Assembly (NCBI RefSeq): GCF_000719705.1
Contig: NZ_JOHO01000002.1
Location: forward strand, 248,001-312,000
Length of the DNA: 64,000 nt
Direction: 5' to 3'
From: Streptomyces sp. NRRL S-350
Lineage (GTDB): Bacteria > Actinomycetota > Actinomycetes > Streptomycetales > Streptomycetaceae
Positions within the stretch are counted from its first letter, which is position 1; each line of letters starts with the position of its first letter. The notes beneath the pieces are model-generated. The model made no database searches and was not told the DNA's origin. It worked only from the letters and a program-made list of their open reading frames with translations. The translations under genes and the position numbers were made by a program. Positions 34,232-43,240 of the stretch are shown here, piece by piece.

Positions 34232-35734
34232 CTAGGCGGCCGTCACGGACTGGGGGAAGGCGAAGACGCCGTCCGGGTCGTAGTGGCGGGCGGCGTCCTT
34301 CAGCCGGGGCAGGTTCCCGCCGTAGTAGGCGGTGCCCCAGTCCGGCAGCGTGCCGTCGATGTAGTTGACGTACGCGCCGTGGGCGCCGAGCCCGGCCAGG
34401 CCGTCACGGATCGTGTCGACGGTGGTGCGCACCCGGTCCTCGCTCAGCGCCGTGGCGGCGGCGTACACCTGGGCGCTGGCGAGCGAGTCGCGGTGCGGGA
34501 AGGCGGTGGCGCCGGGGGCGAGGTCGCCGACGGCGCCGCCGAGGGAGTCGAGCAGCAGGTCGACGCCGGAGCGGCCGGCCATCAGCTCCGTGACCTTCGC
34601 CGGGTCCAGGGGCGCCGGGCCCAGCATCCGGGAGACCGCGACGAAGCCGGCCCGCGGCAGGACGCCGCCCTCCCAGGTGGGGTGGCACTGGGCGATGGTG
34701 TCGTTGGAGCAGCCCGCCATGAACTTCATGGCGCCCAGGTAGTCCTCGGGGGCGACGGTGCGCGAGCTCGGTGTGGTGCCGGCCGCCCTGACCAGATCGT
34801 CCAGAAGGACGCCAACGCCGTTGGGATCGCCCACGTAGCAGCCGACGATCCGACAGCTGGGCGGGGCTCCACCCGAGATCTGGCAGCTGGCCCAGAGTTC
34901 GAACGGGGCTCCGGCCACCCAGTGCTGCCAGGCCCCGAGCACCTCGGTGACCGAGCCGGCGGGGAATCCGAGCACGAAGACGGTCAGGCCGGGTGCGGGG
35001 GCGGTGGTGAACCCGAACCGGGTGACCACGCCGAAGTTGCCGCCACCGCCGCCGCGCAGCGCCCAGTACAGCTCGGGCTCGTCGGCGGGCGAGGCGGTGA
35101 GCAGGCGTGAGTCGGCGGTGACGACCTCGGCGGTGGCCAGCCGGTCGCAGGTGAGCCCGTACTTGCGGGTCAGCACGCCGATGCCGCCGCCGAGGGCCAG
35201 GCCGCTGACGCCGACGGTCGGGCAGCTGCCGCCGGGGAGCAGCCGGCCCGCCTGCGCGAGCGCCGCGTACACCTCGATCAGGCGGGCACCGGCGCCGACC
35301 TCGGCGGTGCCGTCGGCCCGCACCCGGACGTCGGCCATCCCGCGCAGGTCGATCACCAGGCCCTGGGCGGGGATGCCGTAGCCCAGATAGCCGTGGCCGC
35401 CGCTGCGGGCGGCGATCGGGATGCCGTGTCCGCGCGCCACGTCCAGGCAGGCCCGCACGTCGTCGGCCGACACGCACTGCGCCACGGCGGCCGGGAGCCG
35501 GCTGTCGTTCAGCTTGTTGTAGCCGAGGCGGGCAGTCCCGTAGCCGGGGTCGGAGGGGCGCACCAGCCGGGTTCCCAGGCGGGCCCGCAGCGTTCGCCAG
35601 TCCGGCGGCGCGGCCGCCCAGCCACGGGCGCGTGCCGGGAAGGCGGTCAGCGCGTGGGCCGGGTTGCCGCGGGCGGCGACGAGGGTGGCGGCGGCGCCGA
35701 GCGTGGTGAGGAAGCGACGTCGGTCGACGGTCAT
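34232..35734 (-). CDS. Tat-exported bicovalent FAD oxidase (BBE-like)
   Basis: A 500-residue FAD-linked oxidoreductase. It starts MTVDRRRFLTTLGAAATLVAA, a twin-arginine signal, so the folded holoenzyme is secreted. The FAD-binding PCMH domain (about 70-240) has His in ARSGGHGYLGYG and Cys in GGSCPTVGVSG, the two flavin attachment points of bicovalent berberine-bridge/gluco-oligosaccharide oxidases. The C-terminus has a BBE-type end (DWGTAYYGGNLPRLKDAARHYDPDGVF). It probably oxidises a sugar, alcohol or secondary metabolite and makes H2O2. ATG 35734 follows GGAGAAGGG; the longer open frame upstream is ignored. Confidence 0.9.
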   Translation of the reverse strand: MTVDRRRFLTTLGAAATLVAARGNPAHALTAFPARARGWAAAPPDWRTLRARLGTRLVRPSDPGYGTARLGYNKLNDSRLPAAVAQCVSADDVRACLDVARGHGIPIAARSGGHGYLGYGIPAQGLVIDLRGMADVRVRADGTAEVGAGARLIEVYAALAQAGRLLPGGSCPTVGVSGLALGGGIGVLTRKYGLTCDRLATAEVVTADSRLLTASPADEPELYWALRGGGGGNFGVVTRFGFTTAPAPGLTVFVLGFPAGSVTEVLGAWQHWVAGAPFELWASCQISGGAPPSCRIVGCYVGDPNGVGVLLDDLVRAAGTTPSSRTVAPEDYLGAMKFMAGCSNDTIAQCHPTWEGGVLPRAGFVAVSRMLGPAPLDPAKVTELMAGRSGVDLLLDSLGGAVGDLAPGATAFPHRDSLASAQVYAAATALSEDRVRTTVDTIRDGLAGLGAHGAYVNYIDGTLPDWGTAYYGGNLPRLKDAARHYDPDGVFAFPQSVTAA

Positions 35735-36438
35735 GGAGTGCCCTTCTCCGGGGCGGCGGGCGCACGGGGGTGCTGTCCAGCCGATCGTCACGCGGGCGCG
35801 CCGCGGGCGCCACGCGGCCGTGCGGCTTGCGGGGCTGGGGCTGCGGGGCCGTGCGGCTTGCGGGGCGGCGGGGCTGCGCGGGGAAGTGGCCCGGACGGGC
35901 AGCGGCTGGGGGCGAACCGAATCAGGGCGAGAAGATCGACCGCCCGAGGTAGCGCTCGGTAGAGATGACATGTACGCTGCGTATCGCTGGTTGAACAGGA
36001 TACGGGCCCGGCCGCTGCTCCGTGGGGGGAGTCGCGCCCAGGCCCGGTGGCCGGTTGGGGCCCGGTTGAACTCGTGGGGGAGTTTCAGCCGGGCCCGTCG
36101 CCGAATGGTGAGGATATGCCCGCCCGAACGCCTCCCCAGACCTGACAATCGTCCAGTGGGCGAGCGGTTTCGGACGCGTCCGTCCAGGGAGGGCTCGATC
36201 GGGGCGGTGTGACGACACCGGCGCCGCGATCGCCGCGGATCTCCCATCCGCCCGTCGCCGGGCGGTCAACTCACCTTGCTGGGAGCAGAGTTCATTCGCG
36301 TGGCCAGGGTGGTCGGATTGCCGGGAATCCCGGCGTCGCCCGTCTGGGCATCACCTCGGGACTGTGCTGACATGTCTATGTCAAGTCGGGAGCCGGGGCT
36401 CCGGCTCCCGACTCCGCGCACCATCGAAGGGGAAGCCC
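35735..36438. other. 704-base spacer with repeats and stem-loop, no gene seen
   Basis: No convincing coding region is found on either strand. It holds a 20-base perfect direct repeat (35816-35835 and 35847-35866, GGCCGTGCGGCTTGCGGGGC) and an inverted repeat close to the next gene (36385-36412). The short open frames present have shadow-like composition. Confidence 0.6.
36385..36412 (+). promoter_or_regulatory. Stem-loop in the leader of the DUF4360 gene
   Basis: GTCGGGAGCC and GGCTCCCGAC form a perfect 10-base stem with an eight-base loop, ending 26 bases before the ATG and just ahead of GAAGGGGAAG. It could be an mRNA leader structure or an attenuator-like terminator. Confidence 0.45.
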
Positions 36439-37080
36439 ATGCTGCTCCGCGCCCTGGCCGCCGCGACCGCCGTCGCCGCATCGCTGTCCGGCCCGTCGGC
36501 CTTCGGCGGCGACTCGCTCCCGACCCCGCCCGACCGGATCGTCATCGACGTCGCGACGGTGAACGGCTCCGGCTGTCCCGCCGGAACGGCAGCCGTGGCC
36601 GTCTCCCCGGACAACACCGCCTTCACCGTCACCTACAGCGACTACCTCGCCCAGGTGGGGGTGGGATCGAAACCGACCGACTTCCGGAAGAACTGCCAGC
36701 TCAACCTGCGGGTGCACGTCCCCCAGGGCTTCACCTACGCGATCGCCTCGGCCGACTACCGCGGCTTCGCCCACCTGGAGAAGGGGTCGACCGGTACCCA
36801 GCGGGCGAGCTACTACTTCCAGGGCCAGTCCGACACGGCCTCCAAGAGCCATCGGTTCGACGGCCCGAGGGACGACAACTGGCAGGCGACCGACACCGTC
36901 GACGTCGCGGCCCTGGTCTTCGCGCCCTGCGGCGAGGAACGGAACTTCAACATCAACACCGAGCTGCGGGTCGCCGCCGGCAGTTCGGACCCGAGCCGCA
37001 CCACCAGCTTCATGACCATGGACTCGACGGACGGCGACATCAACACCGTCTACCACCTCGCCTGGAAGCAGTGCCCCTGA
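36439..37080 (+). CDS. Secreted DUF4360-domain protein
   Basis: A 213-residue exported protein. A signal peptide of about 25 residues (LLRALAAATAVAASLSGPSAFG) is followed by a DUF4360 domain: VNGSGCPAGTAAVAVSPDNTAFTVTYS, FRKNCQLNLRVHVPQGFTYAIASADYRG and a final Cys-Pro. The conserved cysteines (GSGCP, KNCQ, APCGEE, KQCP) should form disulfides outside the cell. The function is unknown. ATG 36439 follows AAGGGGAAG. It appears to be transcribed alone. Confidence 0.85.
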   Translation: MLLRALAAATAVAASLSGPSAFGGDSLPTPPDRIVIDVATVNGSGCPAGTAAVAVSPDNTAFTVTYSDYLAQVGVGSKPTDFRKNCQLNLRVHVPQGFTYAIASADYRGFAHLEKGSTGTQRASYYFQGQSDTASKSHRFDGPRDDNWQATDTVDVAALVFAPCGEERNFNINTELRVAAGSSDPSRTTSFMTMDSTDGDINTVYHLAWKQCP

Positions 37081-37413
37081 CCCCCGGGCCCTGCCTCGAT
37101 CCGGCGGTGGCCGCCGGCCACCGCCGCGTTCTCCCCTCCCGCCGGTGATCCCCCCGCCGGCCGGGGTGCCGGTCCGGCGCCCCGGCACCGCCGCCATCCC
37201 GGCACCGTGCGACCCCGGCACCGCCGCCGCCCTGACCGGTGGGCCACGGGCCACCCGGCCTCCGTCCGGCTGCCCCCGGAGCGCGCCGGCCGCGCAGGCC
37301 GTCACCCCCGGCACGGCGATGCGGATCCCCGGCCCGGGTGATCCCGGCCCTGGTGACCCGGCCCTGGTGGCGGCGTTCGCCGGGGACGGGCGCACGGTCG
37401 GCCGCCGGGCCGC
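37081..37413. other. 333-base spacer with GC-rich direct repeats
   Basis: There is no gene. The sequence contains CCCCGGCACCGCCGCC twice and several CCCGGCCCTGGTGACC-like repeats, which probably fold into hairpins that end the convergent DUF4360 and histidine-kinase transcripts. Confidence 0.5.
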
Positions 37414-38853
37414 TCACCCGCCGCCGGGCAGGCGGGTGCGGAAGGTGGTGCCGTCGGGGGTGTCCTCGACGGTGAGGGTGCCGCCGTGGATGGTGGCGAT
37501 GTCGCGGGCGATGGGCAGGCCGAGGCCGGTGCCGCCGTCGTCACGGCTGCGGGCGTCGTCGAGGCGGGTGAACCGTTCGAAGATCCGCTCGCGATCGGCA
37601 GGGGGGACGGGCGGGCCGTCGTTCGCGATGTCGAGGACGGTCTCGCCGGTGGCGCGGTCGGTGGACAGCCGAACGGTGACGCGGCTTCTGGCGTGGCGCC
37701 GGGCGTTGTCGAGGAGGTTGGTCAGGAGCCGCCCGAACCACAGCGGGTTGCCGGTGGCGGTGACCCCCTCCGCCGCGTGGAGCTCCAGCGTCGGGGGCGC
37801 GGGTCGGCCGGCGTCGACGGCGGTCCGGACGAGTGCGGTGAAGTCCACTGGTTCGCCGGACTGTTGATGGCCGGTCGTGTCGAGCCGGGCGAGCAGCAGC
37901 AGGTCGGTGGTGAGTGCCTGGAGGCGTTCGGTGTCCTCCAGCGCCCCGGCCACCAGCTCGGTGCCGACTTCGGGGTCGGGGTGGGACAGGGCGACTTCGA
38001 GCTGGGTGCGCAGGACGGCGAGGGGGCTGCGCAGTTCGTGGGAGGCGTCGGCGATGAAGCGGCGCTGGCGGGCGCCGGCGGCTTCGAGGCGGTCGAGCAT
38101 GGCGTTCATGGTGTGGGCGAGGCGGGCGATCTCGTCGTCGCTGCGCGGCTCGGGGACACGGCGGTCGAGTTCGCGGTCCCCGATGGCGGCGACTTCGGCG
38201 CGGATGGCTTCGACGGGCCGCAGGGCGCGGCCGGTGGCGCGCCAGGTGAGGGCGCCGACGGTGAGCAGCAGGAGGGCGCTGAGTGCGGCGAGGGCGGCGG
38301 TGGTGAGGTCCTCCGCGGTGTCGGCGGTGCGCAGGGAGGCGCCGACGTGGATGGTGACGGGCCCGCTCGGGGTGTCGGCGGTCAGGGTGGTGACGCGTTG
38401 GTGGTGTTCGTCGCCGAGGGGGCCGAGGTCGTAGGTGTGGTGGCCGTTCCGGGCGGGGGTGAGGGCGGGGTGTCCGGTGAGGTTCTGGCTGGCGGCGACG
38501 ACCTTGCCGGTGGCGTCGCTGACCTGGATGTAGTCGGTGCCGTGGTCCAGGGGCAGCTGTGGGGGCAGGCGGCCGTCGGCGGCGAGTCGGGCGACGACCT
38601 GGGCCTGCTCGCGGGCGCCCGCCTCCACGGTGCGTTCCAGGTTGGCGTGCAGCAGGAGGACCACGGCAGCGGAGGCGGCGGCGAGGACGACGGCGACGCT
38701 GGCGCAGGCGGCGAGGGTGGTGCGGGCGCGGACGGAGCGCGGCGTCAGCCGGGCGGCGAGGCCGCTGCGGGCGGTGAGCCCGCGACGGCCGCCGACGGCG
38801 GTGCCGGGGCGGTGGGCGGTGGGGGCCGGGCCGGCTGCCGTCGGGTCAGCCAC
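37414..38853 (-). CDS. Sensor histidine kinase (OmpR-partner type)
   Basis: A 479-residue membrane kinase. Transmembrane segments lie at about 45-70 and 185-207, flanking an extracytoplasmic sensor of about 115 residues. A HAMP linker follows (about 208-260), then HisKA with the phospho-acceptor His in FIADASHELRSPL and HATPase (NLLDNARRHA, DDGGTGLGLPIARDIA). The gene starts within the last eight bases of the response-regulator gene, so the two proteins are coupled. The signal is unknown. Confidence 0.93.
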   Translation of the reverse strand: MADPTAAGPAPTAHRPGTAVGGRRGLTARSGLAARLTPRSVRARTTLAACASVAVVLAAASAAVVLLLHANLERTVEAGAREQAQVVARLAADGRLPPQLPLDHGTDYIQVSDATGKVVAASQNLTGHPALTPARNGHHTYDLGPLGDEHHQRVTTLTADTPSGPVTIHVGASLRTADTAEDLTTAALAALSALLLLTVGALTWRATGRALRPVEAIRAEVAAIGDRELDRRVPEPRSDDEIARLAHTMNAMLDRLEAAGARQRRFIADASHELRSPLAVLRTQLEVALSHPDPEVGTELVAGALEDTERLQALTTDLLLLARLDTTGHQQSGEPVDFTALVRTAVDAGRPAPPTLELHAAEGVTATGNPLWFGRLLTNLLDNARRHARSRVTVRLSTDRATGETVLDIANDGPPVPPADRERIFERFTRLDDARSRDDGGTGLGLPIARDIATIHGGTLTVEDTPDGTTFRTRLPGGG

Positions 38854-39523
38854 CGTCGGCCGCCAGCCGGTAGCCGGCGCCGCGGACGGTCTGCACCGCG
38901 GCCCGCCCGTACGGGGTGTCGATCTTGCGGCGCAGGGCGCTGATGTGGACCTCGACGGTGTTCGGGTCGCTGTCGGGGCCGCTGTCCCAGACCTGTTCGA
39001 GGATCTCGCGCTTGGAGACGGCCTCGCCGGCCCGGCGGGCGAGGTGGTCGAGGACGGCGAACTCGCGCGGGGTGAGCGCGACGGCGGTGCCCGCGCGGGT
39101 GCAGGTGCGGGCGGCGGAGTCGACGACGAGGTCGCCGAGGACGGTGCGCCGCGGCGCGCGGCTGCCGATGCGGCGGGCGAGGGCCCTGAGGCGGGCGACG
39201 AGGACGACGAAGGAGAAGGGCTTGGACAGGTAGTCGTCGGCGCCGGTGTCCAGCGCCTCGGCCTCGTCCCACTCGCCGTCCTTGGCGGTGAGCATGAGGA
39301 TGCCGGCGTCGCTGCCGGCGGCGCGCAGGCGGGCGCAGACCCGGTAGCCGTTGAGGCCGGGGAGCATGATGTCCAGCACGATCACGTCGTAGGCGTGGTC
39401 CATGGCGCGGGCGAGGCCGGTGTGGCCGTCGTGGGCGAGGTCGACGGTGAACCCCTCGGCGGTGAGCCCGTGCTGCAGCGCCAGCGCCAGGCGGCGTTCG
39501 TCCTCGACAACCAGTACACGCAT
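38846..39523 (-). CDS. OmpR-family response regulator
   Basis: A 225-residue regulator. The receiver has the acidic pair VVEDE, phospho-acceptor Asp in VIVLDIMLPG, Thr in LMLTAK and Lys in SKPF. A winged-helix Trans_Reg_C domain follows (about 128-222, LTPREFAVLDHLAR and VEVHISALRRKID). ATG 39523 is the first gene of the two-component operon. It faces the PepSY-like gene across a 140-base spacer with an 11-base-phased direct repeat that is a candidate binding site. Confidence 0.94.
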   Translation of the reverse strand: MRVLVVEDERRLALALQHGLTAEGFTVDLAHDGHTGLARAMDHAYDVIVLDIMLPGLNGYRVCARLRAAGSDAGILMLTAKDGEWDEAEALDTGADDYLSKPFSFVVLVARLRALARRIGSRAPRRTVLGDLVVDSAARTCTRAGTAVALTPREFAVLDHLARRAGEAVSKREILEQVWDSGPDSDPNTVEVHISALRRKIDTPYGRAAVQTVRGAGYRLAADGG

Positions 39524-39572
39524 CCCTCCAGGGTGGCAGGTCCGCCGGCCGGGGGACGGAAGGGGTCTGGGG

Positions 39573-39591
39573 TCTTCAGCTGATCTTCAGC
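39573..39591. promoter_or_regulatory. Direct repeat with 11-base phase, probable response-regulator site
   Basis: TCTTCAGC occurs at 39573-39580 and 39584-39591, exactly one helical turn apart. On the other strand this reads GCTGAAGA-TCA-GCTGAAGA. Two phased direct half-sites are typical for OmpR-type dimers. It lies between the two divergent gene sets. Confidence 0.6.
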
Positions 39592-39663
39592 ATCGTCTCG
39601 CCATGCTGGCCTCGCCGTCCGGGCGCTGGGCCCGGACCGGGCCACACGATTGGGGTGGGTTCA

Positions 39664-40266
39664 GTGGACGAGTCCATGGCGGGCGCGGAGCCGCAGGAGC
39701 CGCAGGCAGCGCACGGACTGCCGGTGGGCGTGGCGGAGGCGGCCGGGAGTCCCGGTCCGGGAGGCGGTGGGCGGGCGCGCGGCGGGCTGCGGTGGCTGCG
39801 CGGCCGTCCGGTGCGCTGGGTGGCCGCCGGTGCGGCGGCCGTCGTGGTGGTCGGCGGGGCGGCCGCGGTGGCGCTCCACCACGAGGGCGAGGGGCACCGC
39901 GGGCGTGCGGCGGCTGCCGAGGACGACCGGGGGAGCCACGGCGGCCGTGACGACCAGCGGTCCCATGACGGCGGCCGTTCCCACGGCGGCGGCCAGGACC
40001 GCGCGGGTCGCGAGGCCGGACCGTGGAAGGGCGGTGCGGTGCAGGCCGCGCCGGCGCCGCTGCCGTCCGTGGACGCGGCGGAGGCGGTGGTCAAGGCGTC
40101 CTCCGGCGTGCCGGGCGGCAAGGTCGAGTCGCTGCGGGCGGTCGCCGAGCAGGGCGGCGGCCGGGCCTGGCAGGCCGTGGTGGTCGGGCCCGACGGGGTC
40201 CGGCACCTGGTGACCGTCGACGGTGCGAACGACACGGTCACCGGCAACACGGTCCTGGGCCGCTGA
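39664..40266 (+). CDS. Membrane-anchored PepSY-like protein
   Basis: A 200-residue protein with one transmembrane segment (about 50-72, VRWVAAGAAAVVVVGGAAAVAL). A Gly/His/Arg/Asp-rich external linker follows (HHEGEGHRGR, DDRGSHGGRDD), then a C-terminal domain (about 130-200) resembling PepSY: DAAEAVVKASSGVPGGKVESL and WQAVVVGPDGVRHLVTVDGANDTVT. PepSY proteins often accompany two-component systems as modulators or periplasmic inhibitors. The start is uncertain: GTG 39655, GTG 39664 and ATG 39676 are all in frame; 39664 has the best purine-rich stretch upstream. The His/Asp-rich linker could bind metal. Confidence 0.72.
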   Translation: MDESMAGAEPQEPQAAHGLPVGVAEAAGSPGPGGGGRARGGLRWLRGRPVRWVAAGAAAVVVVGGAAAVALHHEGEGHRGRAAAAEDDRGSHGGRDDQRSHDGGRSHGGGQDRAGREAGPWKGGAVQAAPAPLPSVDAAEAVVKASSGVPGGKVESLRAVAEQGGGRAWQAVVVGPDGVRHLVTVDGANDTVTGNTVLGR

Positions 40267-40319
40267 ACCATCGGAGGGGCGCGGTGCGGCCGCGTCGTAG
40301 GGAAGGGAGTGCCGCCGCT

Positions 40320-41114
40320 GTGGGCGCCACGACGACGATGACACGCGGGGACGGCCGGCGGGCCGGGGTCTCCGGCTCCGCCTGGAGCAAGGTCCCCGAG
40401 GTGACGGCGGTGTTCTGGGCCGTCAAGGTCCTCACCACCGGTATGGGCGAGACCACGTCGGACTACCTGGCCCGGGTCCTGGGGCCGGTGCCGGCGGTCG
40501 GCTCGGCCGGTCTGCTGCTGGCGGCCGCGCTGTTCGCGCAGGCCCGTGCCCGCCGGTACGTCCCGGTCGTCTACTGGGCGGCGGTGGTCATGGTGAGCGT
40601 GTTCGGCACCATGGCCGCCGATGTCGCGCACGTCGCCCTCGGCGTGCCGTACGCGGTCTCCGCGACCGCGTTCGCCGCCGCCCTGGCCCTGGTGTTCGGG
40701 CTCTGGCGCCGGACGGAGGGGACGCTCGCCGTCGAGGCCGTCGCGGGCGGGCGCCGCGAGGTCTTCTACTGGTGCGCGGTGATGGCCACCTTCGCGCTCG
40801 GCACGGCCCTCGGCGATCTGACCGCGGCCACCCTGGGCTGGGGCTACCTGCCCTCGGGGCTGCTGTTCGCCGCCCTGATCGCGCTGCCCGCGTCGGCCCA
40901 CCGCTTCTCCCGGCTGTCGCCGGTCCTGACCTTCTGGTGGGCCTACGTCCTGACCCGCCCGCTCGGCGCCTGCTTCGCGGACTGGGCGGGCGTCAGCCAC
41001 GAGCGCGGCGGGCTGGACCTCGGTACCGGGCCGGTCAGCCTGGTCCTCGCCGTGCTCATCGTGGCAGCAGTGCTGTGGCTGCAGGGCACCGAGCGGGCGG
41101 CGTCGCGCGCGTGA
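40320..41114 (+). CDS. Multi-spanning membrane protein (COG4705-like)
   Basis: A 264-residue integral membrane protein with about eight hydrophobic segments. Two similar halves carry the pattern KVLTTGMGETTSDYL and FALGTALGDLTAATLGWGYL, and a third motif VLTRPLGACFADWAGV, indicating internal repeats. Family members lie beside two-component systems and PepSY proteins in actinobacteria, but their transport role is unproven. GTG 40320 follows GGGAAGGGAG; ATG 40338 is an alternative. It is probably cotranscribed with the PepSY-like gene 53 bases upstream and controlled by the divergent regulator. Confidence 0.78.
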   Translation: MGATTTMTRGDGRRAGVSGSAWSKVPEVTAVFWAVKVLTTGMGETTSDYLARVLGPVPAVGSAGLLLAAALFAQARARRYVPVVYWAAVVMVSVFGTMAADVAHVALGVPYAVSATAFAAALALVFGLWRRTEGTLAVEAVAGGRREVFYWCAVMATFALGTALGDLTAATLGWGYLPSGLLFAALIALPASAHRFSRLSPVLTFWWAYVLTRPLGACFADWAGVSHERGGLDLGTGPVSLVLAVLIVAAVLWLQGTERAASRA

Positions 41115-41168
41115 ACCATTGTTGCACGACTGACGAAACACGACAATAAATTCGTGCAATGGTTGACA
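41114..41168. promoter_or_regulatory. AT-rich inverted repeat and promoter-like region before the STAS gene
   Basis: AACCATTG-TTG-CACGA (41114-41129) and TCGTGCAATGGTT (41152-41164) pair across an unusually AT-rich 22-base loop. TTGACA (41163-41168) follows directly, and TTGCAC with AATAAA 17 bases on is another promoter-like pair. It may act as terminator of the upstream membrane gene and operator/promoter for the STAS gene. Confidence 0.5.
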
Positions 41169-41258
41169 TGTCTGCCGAATGGGCGAACAGTGGAGGGACA
41201 TCCGCGCCACGCCACCGCGACGGCCTGGCGCGGGCGCCGTCCGACTGGAGGTGGTCTC

Positions 41259-41975
41259 GTGAGCCCGATGAGCCGGGAGGGGTTGGAGCAGCTCGCGTCC
41301 GCGCTGGCCGAACGGGTGGGCGCGTCCTGCGACGAGGCCGACCACGCCGTCCAGGTCGATCCGCTGCGCCGCCAGGTCCGGCGCGCCGTCACCGGCATCG
41401 ACGCCTACCTGACGGCCGTCGAAACCGGCAGCTGCACGGCGAGCGGCCTCCACGAGCAGGCCCTCGGCCTCTGGCAGGGACTCGAACGCCTCGCAGCGGC
41501 GTGGTCCGGCGCCCCCGCCGCCCACGGCACCCCCCGCAGTGAGGCGCGGGTGCCCGCGCAGAAGGAACACCGATCCGGGGGTGGAGAGGGGGGAGGAGAG
41601 GTCGTCACCGTGCTCCCCTGCCTGACGTCGGAAACCCGCCGGGTCGGCGACGTCCTCGTCTGCTCCTTCGCCGGAGACCTGACCATGGACAGCGAGGCCG
41701 CCGCCAGGCACGCCCTGCAGGCGGCGCTCGACCGGCGCCCGGCCGTCCTGGCCGTCGACCTGGAGGCGGTGGAACTGTTCACCTCCAGCGGCCTCAACCT
41801 GCTCCTGGCCATGCGCGGTGCGGCCCGGGAGGAGCAGGTCCCCCTCGTGCTGATCGCCCCTTCCCCGATGACCCGCAGGGTCCTGGAGCTCACCGAGACC
41901 GCCGAGCTGTTCCCCGTCCACGCGACCGCCGAGGACGCCGCCCGGGGGCCGCTGCCGCAGGCCCCGCTCGCCTGA
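41259..41975 (+). CDS. STAS-domain anti-sigma factor antagonist
   Basis: A 238-residue protein. The N-terminal helical part (about 1-95) has no recognised family; the C-terminal STAS domain (about 115-225) has SFAGDLTMDSEAAARHAL, the nucleotide-site strand VLAVDLEAVE and the phosphorylatable serine loop FTSSGLNLLL. Such antagonists release sigma factors from anti-sigma kinases and are reset by PP2C phosphatases such as the SpoIIE protein at 3697. GTG 41259 follows TGGAGGTGG. The fused helical domain is atypical for short SpoIIAA proteins and might sense a signal. Confidence 0.82.
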   Translation: MSPMSREGLEQLASALAERVGASCDEADHAVQVDPLRRQVRRAVTGIDAYLTAVETGSCTASGLHEQALGLWQGLERLAAAWSGAPAAHGTPRSEARVPAQKEHRSGGGEGGGEVVTVLPCLTSETRRVGDVLVCSFAGDLTMDSEAAARHALQAALDRRPAVLAVDLEAVELFTSSGLNLLLAMRGAAREEQVPLVLIAPSPMTRRVLELTETAELFPVHATAEDAARGPLPQAPLA

Positions 41976-42167
41976 GCGCCGGGCGGCGCGCCCGCCGCCC
42001 GGACCTCCCGCCCCGGCGCGAGCACCGACGTGATCCGTCCGGCGGCCTCGAGCTGACCCGTCCGGCGCAGCGCGGCGCGCGGGCCGGGCGGCGTGCTGCG
42101 ATCTTCGGAGGGCACCCGGCCGTGCCCGACCGTCGGGTCCCGTCGTCGCGAGACCGTGGAGGCCCGG

Positions 42168-43001
42168 ATGTGGCAGGCACCCCCCGCCCCCGTCAGCCGT
42201 GAGTGGCTTCCCGTGCTGGACATGCCGGCCCCCGGACCGCAGAACCGCTGGACGGTGCTGCTGCGCGCGCTGCTGCTGATCCCCCAGTTCGTGGTGGTCT
42301 GGGCCTTGACGGTGGTGGCGTTCCTCGTCACCGTCATCGGCTGGTTCGGCGCGCTGGTGCTGGGCAGGCTGCCCGGTTTCGCGGCGGACTACCTCGCCGC
42401 CTTCGTCCCGTACGACACCCGGGTCACCGCCTACCTGATGCTCACCGTGGACCGCTACCCGCCGTTCCGGTTCCGGGCCCCCGACCACCCGGTGCAGGTC
42501 GGGCTGCGGCCGGGTGCGCTGAACCGGCTCGCGGTCCTGTTCCGCATCATCCTGGTGATCCCCGCGTCGATCGTGCAGGGCCTGGCGTCCGCGGGGTGGT
42601 GGGCGGTGTCGTTCGTCAGCTGGCTGGTGGTGCTGGTCCTCGGCCGGATGCCGCAGCCGCTGTACGAGGCGACGGCGGCGATCCTGCGCTACCGGATGCG
42701 CTACACCGCCTACCTGGTGATGCTCACCTCCGCCTATCCCAAGCGCCTGTTCGGCGAGGAGCCGGGCAGCGAGCCGGACGGCCCGGTGTCGGCCACCCGC
42801 CCGCTGGTGCTGAGCGGCGCCGGGCGCGGCCTGCTCGTCGTCTTCCTGCTCCTTGGCCTGGTCTCCTGGGCGACGAGTTCGGTCACCGCCTCGGTCGACT
42901 CGGACGACGACGACTCCACCAACCCGACCCGGCACGTCATCGCGCCCCTCGTGCCGGGCCCCGCCGACCGCGTGCCCGGCGGTCCGCTGGGCCGGTGGTG
43001 A
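42168..43001 (+). CDS. DUF4389-domain membrane protein
   Basis: A 277-residue integral membrane protein of unknown function. DUF4389 repeats appear twice: LLRALLLIPQFVVVWALTVVAFLVTVIGWF...YRVTAYLMLTVDRYPPF-like, and LFRIILVIPASIVQGLAS...RYRMRYTAYLVMLTSAYP. A last transmembrane segment (about 222-243) leads into an acidic tail with four Asp in a row. ATG 42168 follows GTGGAGG. Confidence 0.85.
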   Translation: MWQAPPAPVSREWLPVLDMPAPGPQNRWTVLLRALLLIPQFVVVWALTVVAFLVTVIGWFGALVLGRLPGFAADYLAAFVPYDTRVTAYLMLTVDRYPPFRFRAPDHPVQVGLRPGALNRLAVLFRIILVIPASIVQGLASAGWWAVSFVSWLVVLVLGRMPQPLYEATAAILRYRMRYTAYLVMLTSAYPKRLFGEEPGSEPDGPVSATRPLVLSGAGRGLLVVFLLLGLVSWATSSVTASVDSDDDDSTNPTRHVIAPLVPGPADRVPGGPLGRW

Positions 43002-43240
43002 CCGCCCGGAGCGCTGACGCCGTGACCGGGGGCCGTCGGGCCGCCGCCCGGGAGGACGCGCAGGTGGCGCGCGGTCCGTCGCTCCCTGCGGCGCTCAAGT
43101 CCGAGAAATGATGCCTATCTGACGAATCACCCTCACGGGCATGGTTCCTGCACTTACCATGTGCGGCCCGGACATTTCGTGCTGTCCTGGGCCTGCCAGA
43201 TTTCCCGGCACGCAACGCAGTTACGCGGGAAGGCAGGAAG

